Positions 16,080-27,333 of a DNA stretch of 39,339 bases are shown one piece after another (the first letter of the stretch is position 1; the number at the start of each line of letters is the position of its first letter). The notes below the pieces were generated by a model, which was given only the letters and a program-made list of their open reading frames with translations, ran no database searches and was not told where the DNA came from. Source of the DNA: Gemmatimonas sp. (GTDB lineage: Bacteria; Gemmatimonadota; Gemmatimonadetes; Gemmatimonadales; Gemmatimonadaceae); the NCBI RefSeq assembly GCF_031426495.1, contig NZ_JANPLK010000045.1, positions 1 through 39,339 on the forward strand. Direction: 5' to 3'. The position numbers and the translations under genes were made by a program.

Positions 16080-16474
16080 GGTTCGATCCGCACCAGGCTC
16101 GGGATGACATCGAAGTCGCGATCATAGCTGCAGATCGCCTCGAGTCCCTCGTGCAGCACCACCGCCGCCTGGAGCGCGTCGCGCGCCATCAGCGCGGGAT
16201 GGTGGTCCAGCAGCTCGCGGGCGCGATCGAGCATTTCCACCGAGATGGGCACGACGCTCGGGAACAGTTGCCGCGCGAGATCGTAAACCTGCCGTCCGTC
16301 CGTCCACCGTTTGATCGCGCGATACCGGTGCAGAATTTCCTGCAGTGTTTCCGCGTTGATCGTGGCCGCGACGTCGCCGCGCGCGACGCGCTCCAGCAGT
16401 CGCGCGCTGGGCGCCTTATGCGGATGCGCCGCGCCGGCCGCGTACATCAGGATGTTGGCGTCGATCAATATCAT
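16076..16474 (-). CDS. PIN-domain (VapC-like) protein
   Basis: A 132-residue PIN-fold protein, probably a toxin ribonuclease. The motif order fits: Asp at MILIDANILMYAAG, Glu at NAETLQEILHRY, Asp at LMARDALQAAV, and a last acidic pair at SYDRDFDVI. It starts at ATG 16474, 29 bp after the RHH gene, which would be its antitoxin. Its stop codon overlaps the start of K4, an unusual coupling of a toxin to a receptor kinase. It is not closely similar to the other PIN protein in the window (12877-13263). The RNA target is unknown. Confidence 0.88.
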   Translation of the reverse strand: MILIDANILMYAAGAAHPHKAPSARLLERVARGDVAATINAETLQEILHRYRAIKRWTDGRQVYDLARQLFPSVVPISVEMLDRARELLDHHPALMARDALQAAVVLHEGLEAICSYDRDFDVIPSLVRIEP

Positions 16475-16503
16475 GGGCGGATCAGGCAGCGATCATGACG
16501 CAC

Positions 16504-16785
16504 CTAGCGTTCGGTGCGCGGACGCGGACGCGGGCGTGACATGAGCGCCTGGGCGGCGGGCACGGATTCGTGTTTCATGTCGCGCGGCGACGCCACGGGC
16601 AGCGACAAGGCCGACAACGCCGCGACGGCCGCGACCCGCGTATCGGTATCGACCAAGCCGTATTGTGCGGCGCACGCCTCGCGCACCAGCTCGCCCAAGC
16701 TGGTGCCACGTCGCGCCGCGAGCGCGGTCAGTCGCTCGTGCGCTTCGGGCGAGAAGAGAATCGTGGTTTTCTTGGAAAGCTCCAT
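16504..16785 (-). CDS. ribbon-helix-helix antitoxin-like protein
   Basis: A 93-residue protein. MELSKKTTILFSPEAHERLTALAARRGTS fits a ribbon-helix-helix strand and first helix, followed by LGELVREACAAQYG as the second helix; the rest is a variable tail ending in an Arg/Pro-rich stretch (RPRPRPRTER). Such proteins bind operator DNA as dimers and neutralise the toxin encoded next to them, here the PIN protein. I place the start at ATG 16785, with GGAGG 5-6 nt upstream; a GTG at 16791 lies inside that ribosome site. It opens the RHH-PIN-K4 unit. Confidence 0.82.
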   Translation of the reverse strand: MELSKKTTILFSPEAHERLTALAARRGTSLGELVREACAAQYGLVDTDTRVAAVAALSALSLPVASPRDMKHESVPAAQALMSRPRPRPRTER

Positions 16786-16788
16786 ATG

Positions 16789-16802
16789 CACCTCCGTAGG
16801 TG
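16789..16802 (-). promoter_or_regulatory. small hairpin over the RHH ribosome site
   Basis: CACCT and AGGTG arms with a 4 nt loop cover most of the GGAGG ribosome-binding site of the RHH gene. The dyad could be an antitoxin operator or could reduce translation by masking the site. The stem is only 5 bp, so the call is weak. Confidence 0.35.
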
Positions 16803-16842
16803 GAGCTTAGCGGCGGTAGCGGCTGGGGCAAGGGGACGCGGG

Positions 16843-16886
16843 TTTCAACGACTCTGACCCCTTGAAGGCCTTGAACGCCTTGAACG
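16843..16886. repeat. single REP-like copy with CCTTGAAC tail
   Basis: One intact inverted-orientation copy lies at 16843-16866, followed by two degenerate CCTTGAACG units to 16886. It sits in the 113 bp between the end of K5 and the start of the RHH gene. Unlike most other sites there is no facing copy. Confidence 0.85.
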
Positions 16887-16898
16887 CTCCCGCCCCGC

Positions 16899-19343
<2,445 letters not shown>

Positions 19344-19504
19344 CGGGGATCACAAGGCGTACGAAGTCGGGGCGGCATCGGCTCAACTTACCACGCGACC
19401 CGACCAGACGGCGACCGGCGGCGGCGCGTGGACCGTATGACACGGCGGTGGTACCTTCTGGCTCTCATTGACGACTGTCCGTCCCTCTCCGCACGCACCC
19501 CACC

Positions 19505-21166
19505 ATGCGCTCCGCCGCCACCCGCCACGCCCTTGCTGCCGTCGTGTTGTTGGCGTCGGCACGCCCCGCCTCTGCGCAGATGGCGCTCAGCGACAGTATC
19601 CGCATCGGGATCAATCGGGTGTTTGCCACGTGGACGGATGCCGAGGGCCCCGGTTGCGCGCTGGGCGTGAGTCGCGATGGAACGCTGGTGTTTCAGAACG
19701 GCTATGGCATGGCCAACCTGGAAACCGGCGCACCGATCACGCCGGCCACCATCTTCCATGTGGCGTCCATCTCCAAGCAGTTCACGGCGGCGGCTATGCT
19801 GCTGCTCGAGAAAGACGGCTCGCTGTCGCTGGACGATGACGCCCGAAAGTACCTGCCGGAGCTGCCGGACTACGGGCACCGTATCACGATCCGGCATCTC
19901 CTCACGCACACGAGCGGCCTGCGCGATCAATGGGATCTGCTGGCTATGGCGCGTGGTCGGTTTGATGAGAATCGCATCACCGAAGCCGACGTGTTGGAGA
20001 TCGTGCCGAGGCAACAGGCGCTCAACTTCGTGCCCGGTACCGAGTACCTGTACAGCAACACCGGCTTCACCCTCGCCGGCACGATCGTGCGGCGCGTCAG
20101 TGGCGGGCCGCTGCGCGCCTTTGCCCAGCAACGCGTATTTGGTCCGCTCGGCATGACGCAGTCTCACTTTCACGACGACTACACCATGCTGGTGAAAGGC
20201 CGGGCGGCCGCCTATGCACGCGGCGGCGACGGCCAGTGGCATGTGAGTATTCCGAACTTCGACACCTACGGCGCCACGAGCCTGTACACCACCGTGGGCG
20301 ATTTGCTGAAGTGGACCGCGAACGCCACCACGCCGGTGGTTGGCGACGCGCAGATGACGCAGCGCATGTGGACGAGCGCCACGCTGGCCAATGGTGACAC
20401 GAGCGGCTACGGGCTCGGGATCACGCGTGAGGTGTATCGCGGCGCCACGGTCGTCGGCCATGGTGGCGCTGACGCAGGGTATCGCGCGCACATCGCCACG
20501 TTTCCCGCGCAGCGTCTCTCGATCGCCGTGCTGTGCAACGCCGCGTCCGCCGTGCCGTCGGCGCTCATGCGCGGAGTCGCGGACGTCATGCTCCGTGATC
20601 AACTCGCACCAGTATCGGAGCCGGTGCGTGCGCTCGTAACGCCGTCGGCGAAAACGCTGGCGCGCATGGCCGCAGTGTGGGTCGATTCCGTAACCGGTGC
20701 GCCGACGTTCATCACACGCCGTGGTGACTCGCTGGTTGTCGGGCGCGTGACCGGACCGGCGCTGGTCGCGCTGAGCGACACGACGTTTTGGGTCACCGGA
20801 CAGCCCGTCGAGTTCATGGTGACGCCGAACGGGTTAGTGCGCCGGACGTTGTCGTGGCCGACGCGCACCCCGACCGTCCTCACACGCCGTGCCGTCGCGC
20901 AGTCGTCACGTGCGGCGCTCGAGCAGCTGGCCGGCAGCTATTACAGCGAAGAACTCGGGGCGACGTACGTCGTTACCGCCACGGACAGCACCATCCGGCT
21001 CAACACGCGCTGGGCGATCGAGCGGGAACTGCGCCCGGCGTATGGCGACACGTTCATCGGGGACTTTCAGGTCGCCTTTACGCGCGGACGTAACGCGGCC
21101 GTGAATGGCATGCTCATGAGCAGCGGGCGCGTACGGAACGTGCGCTTCGTCAAGTCCACGCGGTAA
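19505..21166 (+). CDS. secreted class C beta-lactamase-like serine hydrolase
   Basis: A 553-residue exported protein of the beta-lactamase/penicillin-binding (AmpC-like, PF00144-type) family. The signal peptide is HALAAVVLLASARPASAQ. Catalytic motifs are S88-I-S-K91, Y183-S-N185 and, in place of KTG, H319-G-G with VVGHGGADAGYRA around it. The HGG form is usual for esterase and peptidase members rather than true beta-lactamases. About 190 residues follow the hydrolase domain and form a beta-rich C-terminal part (LAGSYYSEELGATYVV). The substrate is unknown, perhaps a D-amino-acid peptide or an ester in the envelope. The NTF2-like gene follows closely, suggesting an operon. Confidence 0.88.
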   Translation: MRSAATRHALAAVVLLASARPASAQMALSDSIRIGINRVFATWTDAEGPGCALGVSRDGTLVFQNGYGMANLETGAPITPATIFHVASISKQFTAAAMLLLEKDGSLSLDDDARKYLPELPDYGHRITIRHLLTHTSGLRDQWDLLAMARGRFDENRITEADVLEIVPRQQALNFVPGTEYLYSNTGFTLAGTIVRRVSGGPLRAFAQQRVFGPLGMTQSHFHDDYTMLVKGRAAAYARGGDGQWHVSIPNFDTYGATSLYTTVGDLLKWTANATTPVVGDAQMTQRMWTSATLANGDTSGYGLGITREVYRGATVVGHGGADAGYRAHIATFPAQRLSIAVLCNAASAVPSALMRGVADVMLRDQLAPVSEPVRALVTPSAKTLARMAAVWVDSVTGAPTFITRRGDSLVVGRVTGPALVALSDTTFWVTGQPVEFMVTPNGLVRRTLSWPTRTPTVLTRRAVAQSSRAALEQLAGSYYSEELGATYVVTATDSTIRLNTRWAIERELRPAYGDTFIGDFQVAFTRGRNAAVNGMLMSSGRVRNVRFVKSTR

Positions 21167-21206
21167 GATGTATTCGACCTCCCCTTTCACTCCCCAGATG
21201 ACGCCC

Positions 21207-21707
21207 ATGCGTACATCACTTGCCATCGCCGTTGCCATTGCGCTGATCAGCGTTCCTCACCGCGAGGCCACCGCGCAAACCTCGACGAAGGCGCCCAATG
21301 CGCGCACCGCCGTCATCGCCGTCGCCGACTCTGCGCTGGCCGCGATCACCCGCGGTGACGTGGTCGCATTCACCGACCTGATGGTGCCCGAAGCCGTGAT
21401 GTTCCCCACGTCCACGCGCGATGGCGTCACCGTGTATCGGGTGCGCACGCGCGAGGCGCAGCGCAACGCCCCGATGACCGGAATCATCGAGCGCGGCTTC
21501 GCGCCGCAGGCCATGGTGAGCGGTGGCGTGGCAATGGTCTGGTATCCCTACGACCTCTACGTCAACGGTGCGTGGTCGCACTGCGGTGCTGACGTGTTCA
21601 CGCTCGTGAAAAGCGCGGACCGATGGCGCATCGCATCGATGGCCTGGAGTGCGGAGCAGCCACCGGTGTGTGAGAAGCATCCGGCGGGGCCACCCCTGAA
21701 GCGGTAA
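21207..21707 (+). CDS. secreted NTF2/SnoaL-like protein
   Basis: A 166-residue exported protein from ATG 21207; an ATG at 21168, directly after the preceding stop, and one at 21198 are also in frame but precede the signal peptide (MRTSLAIAVAIALISV). The mature part has the DUF4440/SnoaL-like pattern: a long first helix (AVIAVADSALAAITRGDVVAFTDLM), a P-E-A strand, a central strand (VAMVWYPYDLYVNG), and the closing strand VFTLVKSADRWRIASMAWS. NTF2-like folds form a small ligand pocket, and function cannot be told from sequence. It is probably co-transcribed with the serine hydrolase upstream. Confidence 0.75.
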   Translation: MRTSLAIAVAIALISVPHREATAQTSTKAPNARTAVIAVADSALAAITRGDVVAFTDLMVPEAVMFPTSTRDGVTVYRVRTREAQRNAPMTGIIERGFAPQAMVSGGVAMVWYPYDLYVNGAWSHCGADVFTLVKSADRWRIASMAWSAEQPPVCEKHPAGPPLKR

Positions 21708-21742
21708 AGACCACGACCGCTCGCGGTAAGCTTCAACGCGTC

Positions 21743-21766
21743 CGTCAACGACGCCGACCTCATGAA
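21743..21766. repeat. degenerate REP-like copy
   Basis: Eighteen of 24 positions match the interspersed element in its inverted orientation (GTCAACGAC ... GACCTCATGAA). It lies between the NTF2-like gene and the lipoprotein, an intergenic position like the other copies, and appears to be a decayed copy. Chance resemblance is possible. Confidence 0.45.
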
Positions 21767-21879
21767 TCACGGTCGCCGCGGCAAAACTGCGTGGCAAGCA
21801 ACCTCGACTGCACGTCATTGGCGCCCCGAGATAGTCGAGCGCATACTTCGAACTCTGCCGCAACCGTTCGACTCACCGT

Positions 21880-21895
21880 GCGGCCTCTTGGCCGC
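21880..21895 (+). promoter_or_regulatory. leader hairpin ahead of the small lipoprotein
   Basis: GCGGCC-TCTT-GGCCGC is a perfect 6 bp stem with a 4 nt loop, ending 15 nt before the start codon and immediately before the GAGGAAGG ribosome site. It could stabilise the message or end transcription from the upstream operon. Confidence 0.4.
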
Positions 21896-21910
21896 GAACA
21901 CGAGGAAGGT

Positions 21911-22375
21911 ATGCGCATACTCGCAATTCTCACGGTCGTAGCACTAGTGGCATGTTCCAAGGGCGACACGCCGGCCGTGGATTCCACCGCCATGACGTCA
22001 ACGATGGCCGCGGCTGCGGCCCCGCTGACCGCTGCTGACGTCGATGGATCATGGAATGGCATGAGCATGGGAGAGACCAGTGATTCCGTCACGCTGCGTT
22101 GGACGACAAAGAATATTGACGGCACCACGGGGACATTGATGATCGAAGGCCAAAAGGACGCGATCACGTTCACCCGCACCTTCGACGCGGACAGCATGAT
22201 CGCGTCGAGCACGCCGTACGCCAACCCTGCCGACGCGAAGGGTCCGAAGCTGCTGTTTCGCTCGGTGGGTCGGCTGAAGGATGGCAAGTTGGTCGGCACG
22301 TCGGCCAACATGCTGGCCGACAAGCCGGATTCGGTGGTGAGCCGCGGCCGCTTCGTGGCAACGAAAGCGCCGTAA
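21911..22375 (+). CDS. small lipoprotein of unknown function
   Basis: A 154-residue lipoprotein from ATG 21911, with a strong GAGGAAGG ribosome site just upstream. The signal MRILAILTVVALVACSKG has the lipobox VAC, with Cys as the lipidated residue. An Ala/Thr/Met-rich linker (about 20-50) leads to a small beta-rich domain with alternating polar strands: SVTLRWTTKNIDGTTGTLMI, ITFTRTFDAD, KLLFRSVGRLKDGKLVGT. This resembles lipocalin-like or extracytoplasmic beta-sandwich domains, but I do not recognise the family. The frame is open upstream to 21791 without a signal sequence at its start. A strong hairpin terminator follows. Confidence 0.7.
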   Translation: MRILAILTVVALVACSKGDTPAVDSTAMTSTMAAAAAPLTAADVDGSWNGMSMGETSDSVTLRWTTKNIDGTTGTLMIEGQKDAITFTRTFDADSMIASSTPYANPADAKGPKLLFRSVGRLKDGKLVGTSANMLADKPDSVVSRGRFVATKAP

Positions 22376-22396
22376 GCCATCGCCGTACTGCAACAC

Positions 22397-22431
22397 CAGC
22401 GCGGGCCACCTTGCCGAGGTGGCCCGCGCTG
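22397..22431 (+). terminator. 15 bp perfect hairpin terminator
   Basis: A perfect 15 bp GC-rich stem (22397-22411 with 22417-22431) and 5 nt loop lie 21 bp after the lipoprotein stop. Only a short T-rich stretch (CATTTC) follows, so it is either a weak-U intrinsic terminator or an RNA-stabilising 3' end. Confidence 0.75.
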
Positions 22432-22457
22432 CATTTCGGATCTCATGTCGCATACCA

Positions 22458-22474
22458 CTACCCCGACGGGGTAG
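22458..22474. promoter_or_regulatory. palindrome upstream of the formate dehydrogenase operon
   Basis: CTACCCC-GAC-GGGGTAG is a perfect 7 bp inverted repeat 72 bp before the first operon gene, in the only gap available for its promoter. It may be an operator for a regulator responding to formate, molybdate or oxygen, but no regulator gene lies nearby. Confidence 0.5.
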
Positions 22475-22546
22475 CCAGCCCGACCGTCGCGACGTATTTC
22501 AACACTGACAACGCGCAGACTATCATCATCGACCAAGGACCGGCGA

Positions 22547-24607
22547 ATGCCAGTCGACGTGGACCACGAACTGGAGGTACTGCAGGCGCTGCTGGACGGT
22601 TCGCCAACCGACGCCGATTACCTGCTGCCGGTATTGCAGCAGGTACAGCAGCGATTCGGGTATGTTTCGCCAGCGGCGATCCGGTTTGTGGCGCAGGCGT
22701 TCAACCGGTCGCGTGCCGAGGTGTATGGCGTCGTCTCGTTCTACGGCGACCTCCGTGAGGAGCCAGTCGGCGACGTCGTGGTACAGCTGTGCATGGCCGA
22801 AGCCTGTCAGGCCGTAGGATGCCGGGAGCTGGCGCGGCACGCCGAGTCATCCCTGCAGGTGAAACTTGGTGAAACCACACCGGATGGTCGCGTGCAGCTG
22901 GAAGCCGTGTACTGCCTCGGCAACTGCGCGCTCGGGCCGTCGGTGCGCCTCGGAGGCGCCGTGCACGGCGGGGTCACGGCTGATCGGTTGGACGCGTTGG
23001 TGCACGAGGCGTTGACGACGGCGCATCGCGAGGCTGGCACAGTGACCGACCTGACTGATTCGAGCGACATCGTTGCCGCTCGAGGCATGCCGTGTACGGT
23101 GCGCGTGTTCGTACCGAACGACACCGCCGCGCGATCGGTCGGTGCGGATGCCGTGGCCGCGGCAATCAACGCGCTTGGGCTCGATATCGCGGTCGTCCGC
23201 AACGGATCGCGGGGCGCCTACTGGCTGGAGCCGCTCGTCGAGATCGATACGCCCCAAGGTCGGGTCGGGTTCGCCAACATCACCGCTGAGCAGGTCACAG
23301 CGTTATTCGCCGACAGGCGGTTGCCGAACGCAGACCATTCGCTCTCTATCGGCCTCGTGGATGACATCCCCTGGCTGCGCGACCAGCATCGCATCACCTT
23401 CCGACGCGTCGGCATCATCGATCCACTCTCGCTCAGCGACTACCGCGCGCACGGCGGATGGGCTGGTCTCGAGCATGCGCTCACGGTCACCCCGCAGGCC
23501 ATCATCGACGAAGTGAACGCGTCGGGGCTGCGCGGACGCGGTGGCGCAGCGTTCCCCGCCGGTATCAAATGGCAGACCGTGCTCAACGCGGAGTCGGCCA
23601 CCAAGTACATCGTGTGCAACGCCGACGAAGGCGATTCGGGCACGTTCGCCGACCGGTTGCTGATGGAGGCCGATCCCTTCCAGCTCGTCGAAGGCATGAT
23701 CGTCGCCGGACTCGCCGTAGGAGCAACCCGCGGCTTCATCTACCTGCGATCCGAGTATCCGCACACCATTCACGTGATGACCCGCGCGCTGCGGATCGCG
23801 CGCGACGCCGGCGTACTTGGATCGCGCGTGATGGGTACAGCGAACGCGTTCGACATCGCGCTGCGCGTAGGCGGCGGCGCATATATCTGCGGCGAAGAAA
23901 CCGCGCTGCTGGAGAGCCTCGAAGGCAAGCGTGGCGTCGTGCGCGCCAAGCCCCCGCTGCCCGCCCGTTCAGGGCTGTTCGGCCAGCCCACCGTCATCAA
24001 CAACGTGCTGACGCTGGCGGCCGTGTCCGCCATCGTGGCGCACGGCGGTGCACACTACGCCGGCTTCGGCGTCGAGCGGTCCACGGGTACGATGCCCTTC
24101 CAACTCGGCGGCAACGTCATGCGTGGCGGCATCGTCGAGGTGCCGTTCGGGATCACCCTCACCGATCTCATCACGCGCTTCGGCGGCGGCAGCTACAGCA
24201 GGCGCCCCATCAAGGCCATCCAGGTGGGAGGGCCGCTGGGCGCGTACCTGCCCGAGTCACAGTGGGGTACTCTACTGGGGTACGAGCACTTCGCTGCCAT
24301 TGGCGCGATGCTGGGCCACGGTGGCATCGTGGTGTTCGACGACACGGTCGACATGGGCGCGCAGGCCGAGTTTGCGATGGCCTTCTGCGCCCACGAGTCG
24401 TGCGGCAAATGCACCCCCTGCCGCATCGGCTCGACGCGCGCCGTGGAAGTCATCGGCCGCATCCGTCGCGGTGAGGCGAAGCGCAAGAACTGGGAGCTGC
24501 TGGACGAGTTGTGCGAAACGATGGAGCTGGGCTCACTCTGTGCGCTGGGCGGCCTCGCGCCGATGCCAGTGCGTAGCGTGATGAAGCATTTTGCCGGAGA
24601 TCTCTGA
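22547..24607 (+). CDS. fdsB: NAD-linked formate dehydrogenase, fused gamma-beta subunit (FdsG-FdsB)
   Basis: A 686-residue fusion of two normally separate subunits. Residues 1-150 are the thioredoxin-like FdsG/NuoE part, with a 2Fe-2S ligand set C82-x4-C87 and C123-x3-C127. Residues ~185-686 are FdsB/NuoF: an NAD/FMN-binding region (GRGGAAFPAGIKWQT, VCNADEGDSGTFADR, YICGEETALLESLEGKRG), an SLBB-type strand region, and a 4Fe-4S site (SCGKCTPCRIG with a later Cys in LGSLCALG). It takes electrons from the catalytic subunit and reduces NAD+ in the cytoplasm. ATG 22547 has AAGGA upstream. The next gene starts 2 bp after its stop. Confidence 0.93.
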   Translation: MPVDVDHELEVLQALLDGSPTDADYLLPVLQQVQQRFGYVSPAAIRFVAQAFNRSRAEVYGVVSFYGDLREEPVGDVVVQLCMAEACQAVGCRELARHAESSLQVKLGETTPDGRVQLEAVYCLGNCALGPSVRLGGAVHGGVTADRLDALVHEALTTAHREAGTVTDLTDSSDIVAARGMPCTVRVFVPNDTAARSVGADAVAAAINALGLDIAVVRNGSRGAYWLEPLVEIDTPQGRVGFANITAEQVTALFADRRLPNADHSLSIGLVDDIPWLRDQHRITFRRVGIIDPLSLSDYRAHGGWAGLEHALTVTPQAIIDEVNASGLRGRGGAAFPAGIKWQTVLNAESATKYIVCNADEGDSGTFADRLLMEADPFQLVEGMIVAGLAVGATRGFIYLRSEYPHTIHVMTRALRIARDAGVLGSRVMGTANAFDIALRVGGGAYICGEETALLESLEGKRGVVRAKPPLPARSGLFGQPTVINNVLTLAAVSAIVAHGGAHYAGFGVERSTGTMPFQLGGNVMRGGIVEVPFGITLTDLITRFGGGSYSRRPIKAIQVGGPLGAYLPESQWGTLLGYEHFAAIGAMLGHGGIVVFDDTVDMGAQAEFAMAFCAHESCGKCTPCRIGSTRAVEVIGRIRRGEAKRKNWELLDELCETMELGSLCALGGLAPMPVRSVMKHFAGDL

Positions 24608-24609
24608 CC

Positions 24610-27333
24610 ATGTCGACGACGACGGTGCAGCTCACCATCGATGGCATCGCGATCACCGTGCCGGCCGGAACGTCGGTCATGCACGCCGCACGCAGCGCCG
24701 GTGTTGCCATCGCCAAGCTCTGCGCCACCGACTCGCTGCAGGCGTTCGGCTCCTGCCGGCTGTGCGTGGTCGACATCGCCGGCCGCAAGGGACTTCCGGC
24801 CTCCTGCACGACACCGGTCGAGGAAGGCATGGTGGTGCGCACGCAGACCGAGAAAGTCGCGCGGGTGCGGCGCAACGTGATGGAGCTGTACATCTCCGAC
24901 CATCCGCTCGATTGCTTGACCTGCGCCGCCAATGGCGACTGCGAGTTGCAGGATATGGCCGGCGCGGTGGGGCTGCGCGAGGTGCGCTATGGCATGGCCG
25001 GGGCGAATCACCTGCAGGCCAAAAAGGACGAGTCGAATCCGTACTTCACCTTCGATCCGGCCAAGTGCATCGTCTGTTCACGCTGCGTGCGCGCCTGCGA
25101 CGAGATTCAGGGCACGTTCGCGCTGAGCATCACCGATCGCGGGTTCGGCTCGAAAGTCAGCGCTGGCATGAACGAATCGTTCCTGGCGTCGGAGTGTGTG
25201 TCGTGCGGCGCCTGCGTACAGGCCTGCCCCACCGCCACGCTCACCGAGAAAAGCGTCATCGCGGCCGGTCAGCCCGATCGCACGGTGAAGACGACCTGCG
25301 CGTACTGCGGTGTCGGCTGCTCGTTCAACGCCGAGATGAAGGGCAACGATGTGGTGCGCATGGTCCCCGACATGAGCGGCGGCGCGAACGAAGGGCATTC
25401 CTGCGTAAAGGGGCGCTTCGCCTGGGGCTACGCCAGCCATCGTGACCGGGTACTCGCGCCGATGGTCCGTGAGCAGATCACCGATGCCTGGCGCGAAGTC
25501 AGCTGGGACGAGGCCATCGCCTATGCGGCCGGGCGGTTCCGCGCCATTCAGGCGCAGCACGGACGCGGTGCCATCGGCGGAATCTCGTCGTCGCGCTGCA
25601 CGAATGAAGAAGTGTATCTGGTGCAGAAGATGGTGCGCGCCGCGTTCGGCAACAACAACATCGACACCTGCGCCCGCGTCTGTCATTCGCCCACTGGCTA
25701 CGGCCTCAAACAAACCTTTGGCACGTCGGCTGGCACGCAGGACTTCAAATCGGTGGCGCATGCCGATGTGATCGTGGTGATCGGCGCCAACCCCACCGAT
25801 GCACATCCGGTGTTCGCGTCGCGCATGAAGCGTCGGCTCCGACAGGGCGCCAAGCTCATCGTCATCGATCCACGCCGTATCGATCTCGTACGCAGCCCGC
25901 ACATTCAGGCGGCCTATCACCTGCCCCTCCGGCCCGGCACCAACGTCGCCGTGATCAACGCGATGGCACATGTCATCGTCACCGAGGGGTTGGTGCACGA
26001 CGCCTTCGTGGCGGAGCGGTGTGACGCGAAATCCTTCGCGCAGTGGTGCGACTTCATTGCGCTGCCGGAGAACTCACCGGAGGCCACCGAGGCGTTCAGT
26101 GGTGTTCCTGCCGACGACGTGCGACGCGCCGCTCGCCTGTACGCCACCGGTGGCAACTCGGCCATCTACTATGGCCTGGGCGTCACGGAGCACAGCCAGG
26201 GCAGCACCATGGTCATGGGCATCGCCAATCTGGCCATGGCCGTGGGACAGCTTGGCCGCGAAGGCACCGGCGTGAATCCACTGCGCGGTCAGAACAACGT
26301 GCAGGGCGCCTGCGACATGGGTTCGTTCCCGCACGAACTGCCCGGCTACCGACATATCAGCGACGACACCATTCGCGCGCAGTTCGAGCAGTCGTGGCAC
26401 GTGGCCCTCGACGCGGAGCCGGGGCTGCGCATCCCGAACATGCTCGCCTCCGCCACGGCCGGGCACTTCCACGGCATCTTCATTCACGGCGAGGACATCG
26501 CGCAGTCCGATCCGGACACGAAGCACGTGACCGACGCCCTGCGCGCGATGGAGCTGGTGGTCGTGCAGGACCTGTTCTTGAACGAGACCGCGAAGTACGC
26601 GCACGTGTTCTTCCCGGGTACCGCCTTCCTCGAGAAAGACGGCACGTTCACGAACGCAGAGCGGCGCATTAATCGTGTGCGACCGGTGATGCCGCCGCGC
26701 ACGGGACTGTCGGAATGGGAGATCGTGTGCCGGCTGTCCACGGCCATGGGATATCCCATGGACTACCGCAATGCGGCCGAGATCATGGACGAGATCGCGT
26801 CACTCACGCCGACGTTCGCGGGTGTGTCGTTCGCGCATCTGGATCGCGTGGGCAGCGTGCAGTGGCCGTGCAACGACCGCACGCCGCTCGGCACACGCAT
26901 CATGCACGAAGACGCATTCGTGCGGGGCAAGGGCCGCTTCCTGATCACGCAGTATGTGCCGACCGACGAGAAGTCGACGCGCCGCTTCCCGCTCCTGCTT
27001 ACGACTGGACGCGTGCTGTCGCAGTACAACGTCGGCACGGCCACGCGACGGACGGCGAACACCGTGTGGCACGACGAGGACGTGCTCGAGATCCATCCGC
27101 ACGACGCCGAGGTGCGCGGCATCGGCAATGGGGACCACGTGCATGTCGCGAGCCGGAAGGGCGCCATCACGTTGCACGCCAAGGTGACCGATCGCGTCGC
27201 ACCGGGGATCGTGTATACCACGTTCCACCATCCTGATTCGTCGGCCAACGTGATCACCACCGAGTATTCCGACTGGGCCACCAACTGCCCGGAGTACAAG
27301 GTCACCGCGGTGGAGGTGCGGCCGGGTGACTGA
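24610..27333 (+). CDS. fdsA: formate dehydrogenase alpha subunit, molybdenum catalytic
   Basis: A 907-residue catalytic subunit that oxidises formate to CO2. N-terminal wiring, in order: 2Fe-2S (C38, C49, C52, C66), NuoG-type His-Cys3 4Fe-4S (H98, C102, C105, C111), two ferredoxin clusters (C153/156/159/163 and C196/199/202/206), and the 4Fe-4S proximal to the cofactor (C230, C233, C237, C265). The Mo-bis-MGD domain follows, with catalytic Cys358 in ARVCHSPTGYG; this is the cysteine form, not selenocysteine. The C-terminal part is the dinucleotide-binding barrel (GRVLSQYNVGTATRRT). All expected cofactor ligands are present and the length is normal for FdsA. The fdhD start overlaps its 3' end by 8 bp. 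Confidence 0.95.
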   Translation: MSTTTVQLTIDGIAITVPAGTSVMHAARSAGVAIAKLCATDSLQAFGSCRLCVVDIAGRKGLPASCTTPVEEGMVVRTQTEKVARVRRNVMELYISDHPLDCLTCAANGDCELQDMAGAVGLREVRYGMAGANHLQAKKDESNPYFTFDPAKCIVCSRCVRACDEIQGTFALSITDRGFGSKVSAGMNESFLASECVSCGACVQACPTATLTEKSVIAAGQPDRTVKTTCAYCGVGCSFNAEMKGNDVVRMVPDMSGGANEGHSCVKGRFAWGYASHRDRVLAPMVREQITDAWREVSWDEAIAYAAGRFRAIQAQHGRGAIGGISSSRCTNEEVYLVQKMVRAAFGNNNIDTCARVCHSPTGYGLKQTFGTSAGTQDFKSVAHADVIVVIGANPTDAHPVFASRMKRRLRQGAKLIVIDPRRIDLVRSPHIQAAYHLPLRPGTNVAVINAMAHVIVTEGLVHDAFVAERCDAKSFAQWCDFIALPENSPEATEAFSGVPADDVRRAARLYATGGNSAIYYGLGVTEHSQGSTMVMGIANLAMAVGQLGREGTGVNPLRGQNNVQGACDMGSFPHELPGYRHISDDTIRAQFEQSWHVALDAEPGLRIPNMLASATAGHFHGIFIHGEDIAQSDPDTKHVTDALRAMELVVVQDLFLNETAKYAHVFFPGTAFLEKDGTFTNAERRINRVRPVMPPRTGLSEWEIVCRLSTAMGYPMDYRNAAEIMDEIASLTPTFAGVSFAHLDRVGSVQWPCNDRTPLGTRIMHEDAFVRGKGRFLITQYVPTDEKSTRRFPLLLTTGRVLSQYNVGTATRRTANTVWHDEDVLEIHPHDAEVRGIGNGDHVHVASRKGAITLHAKVTDRVAPGIVYTTFHHPDSSANVITTEYSDWATNCPEYKVTAVEVRPGD

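Noticed and set aside
24610..27333. Selenocysteine at the formate dehydrogenase active site
   Set aside because: The active-site codon at residue 358 is a cysteine codon, and there is no in-frame stop codon.
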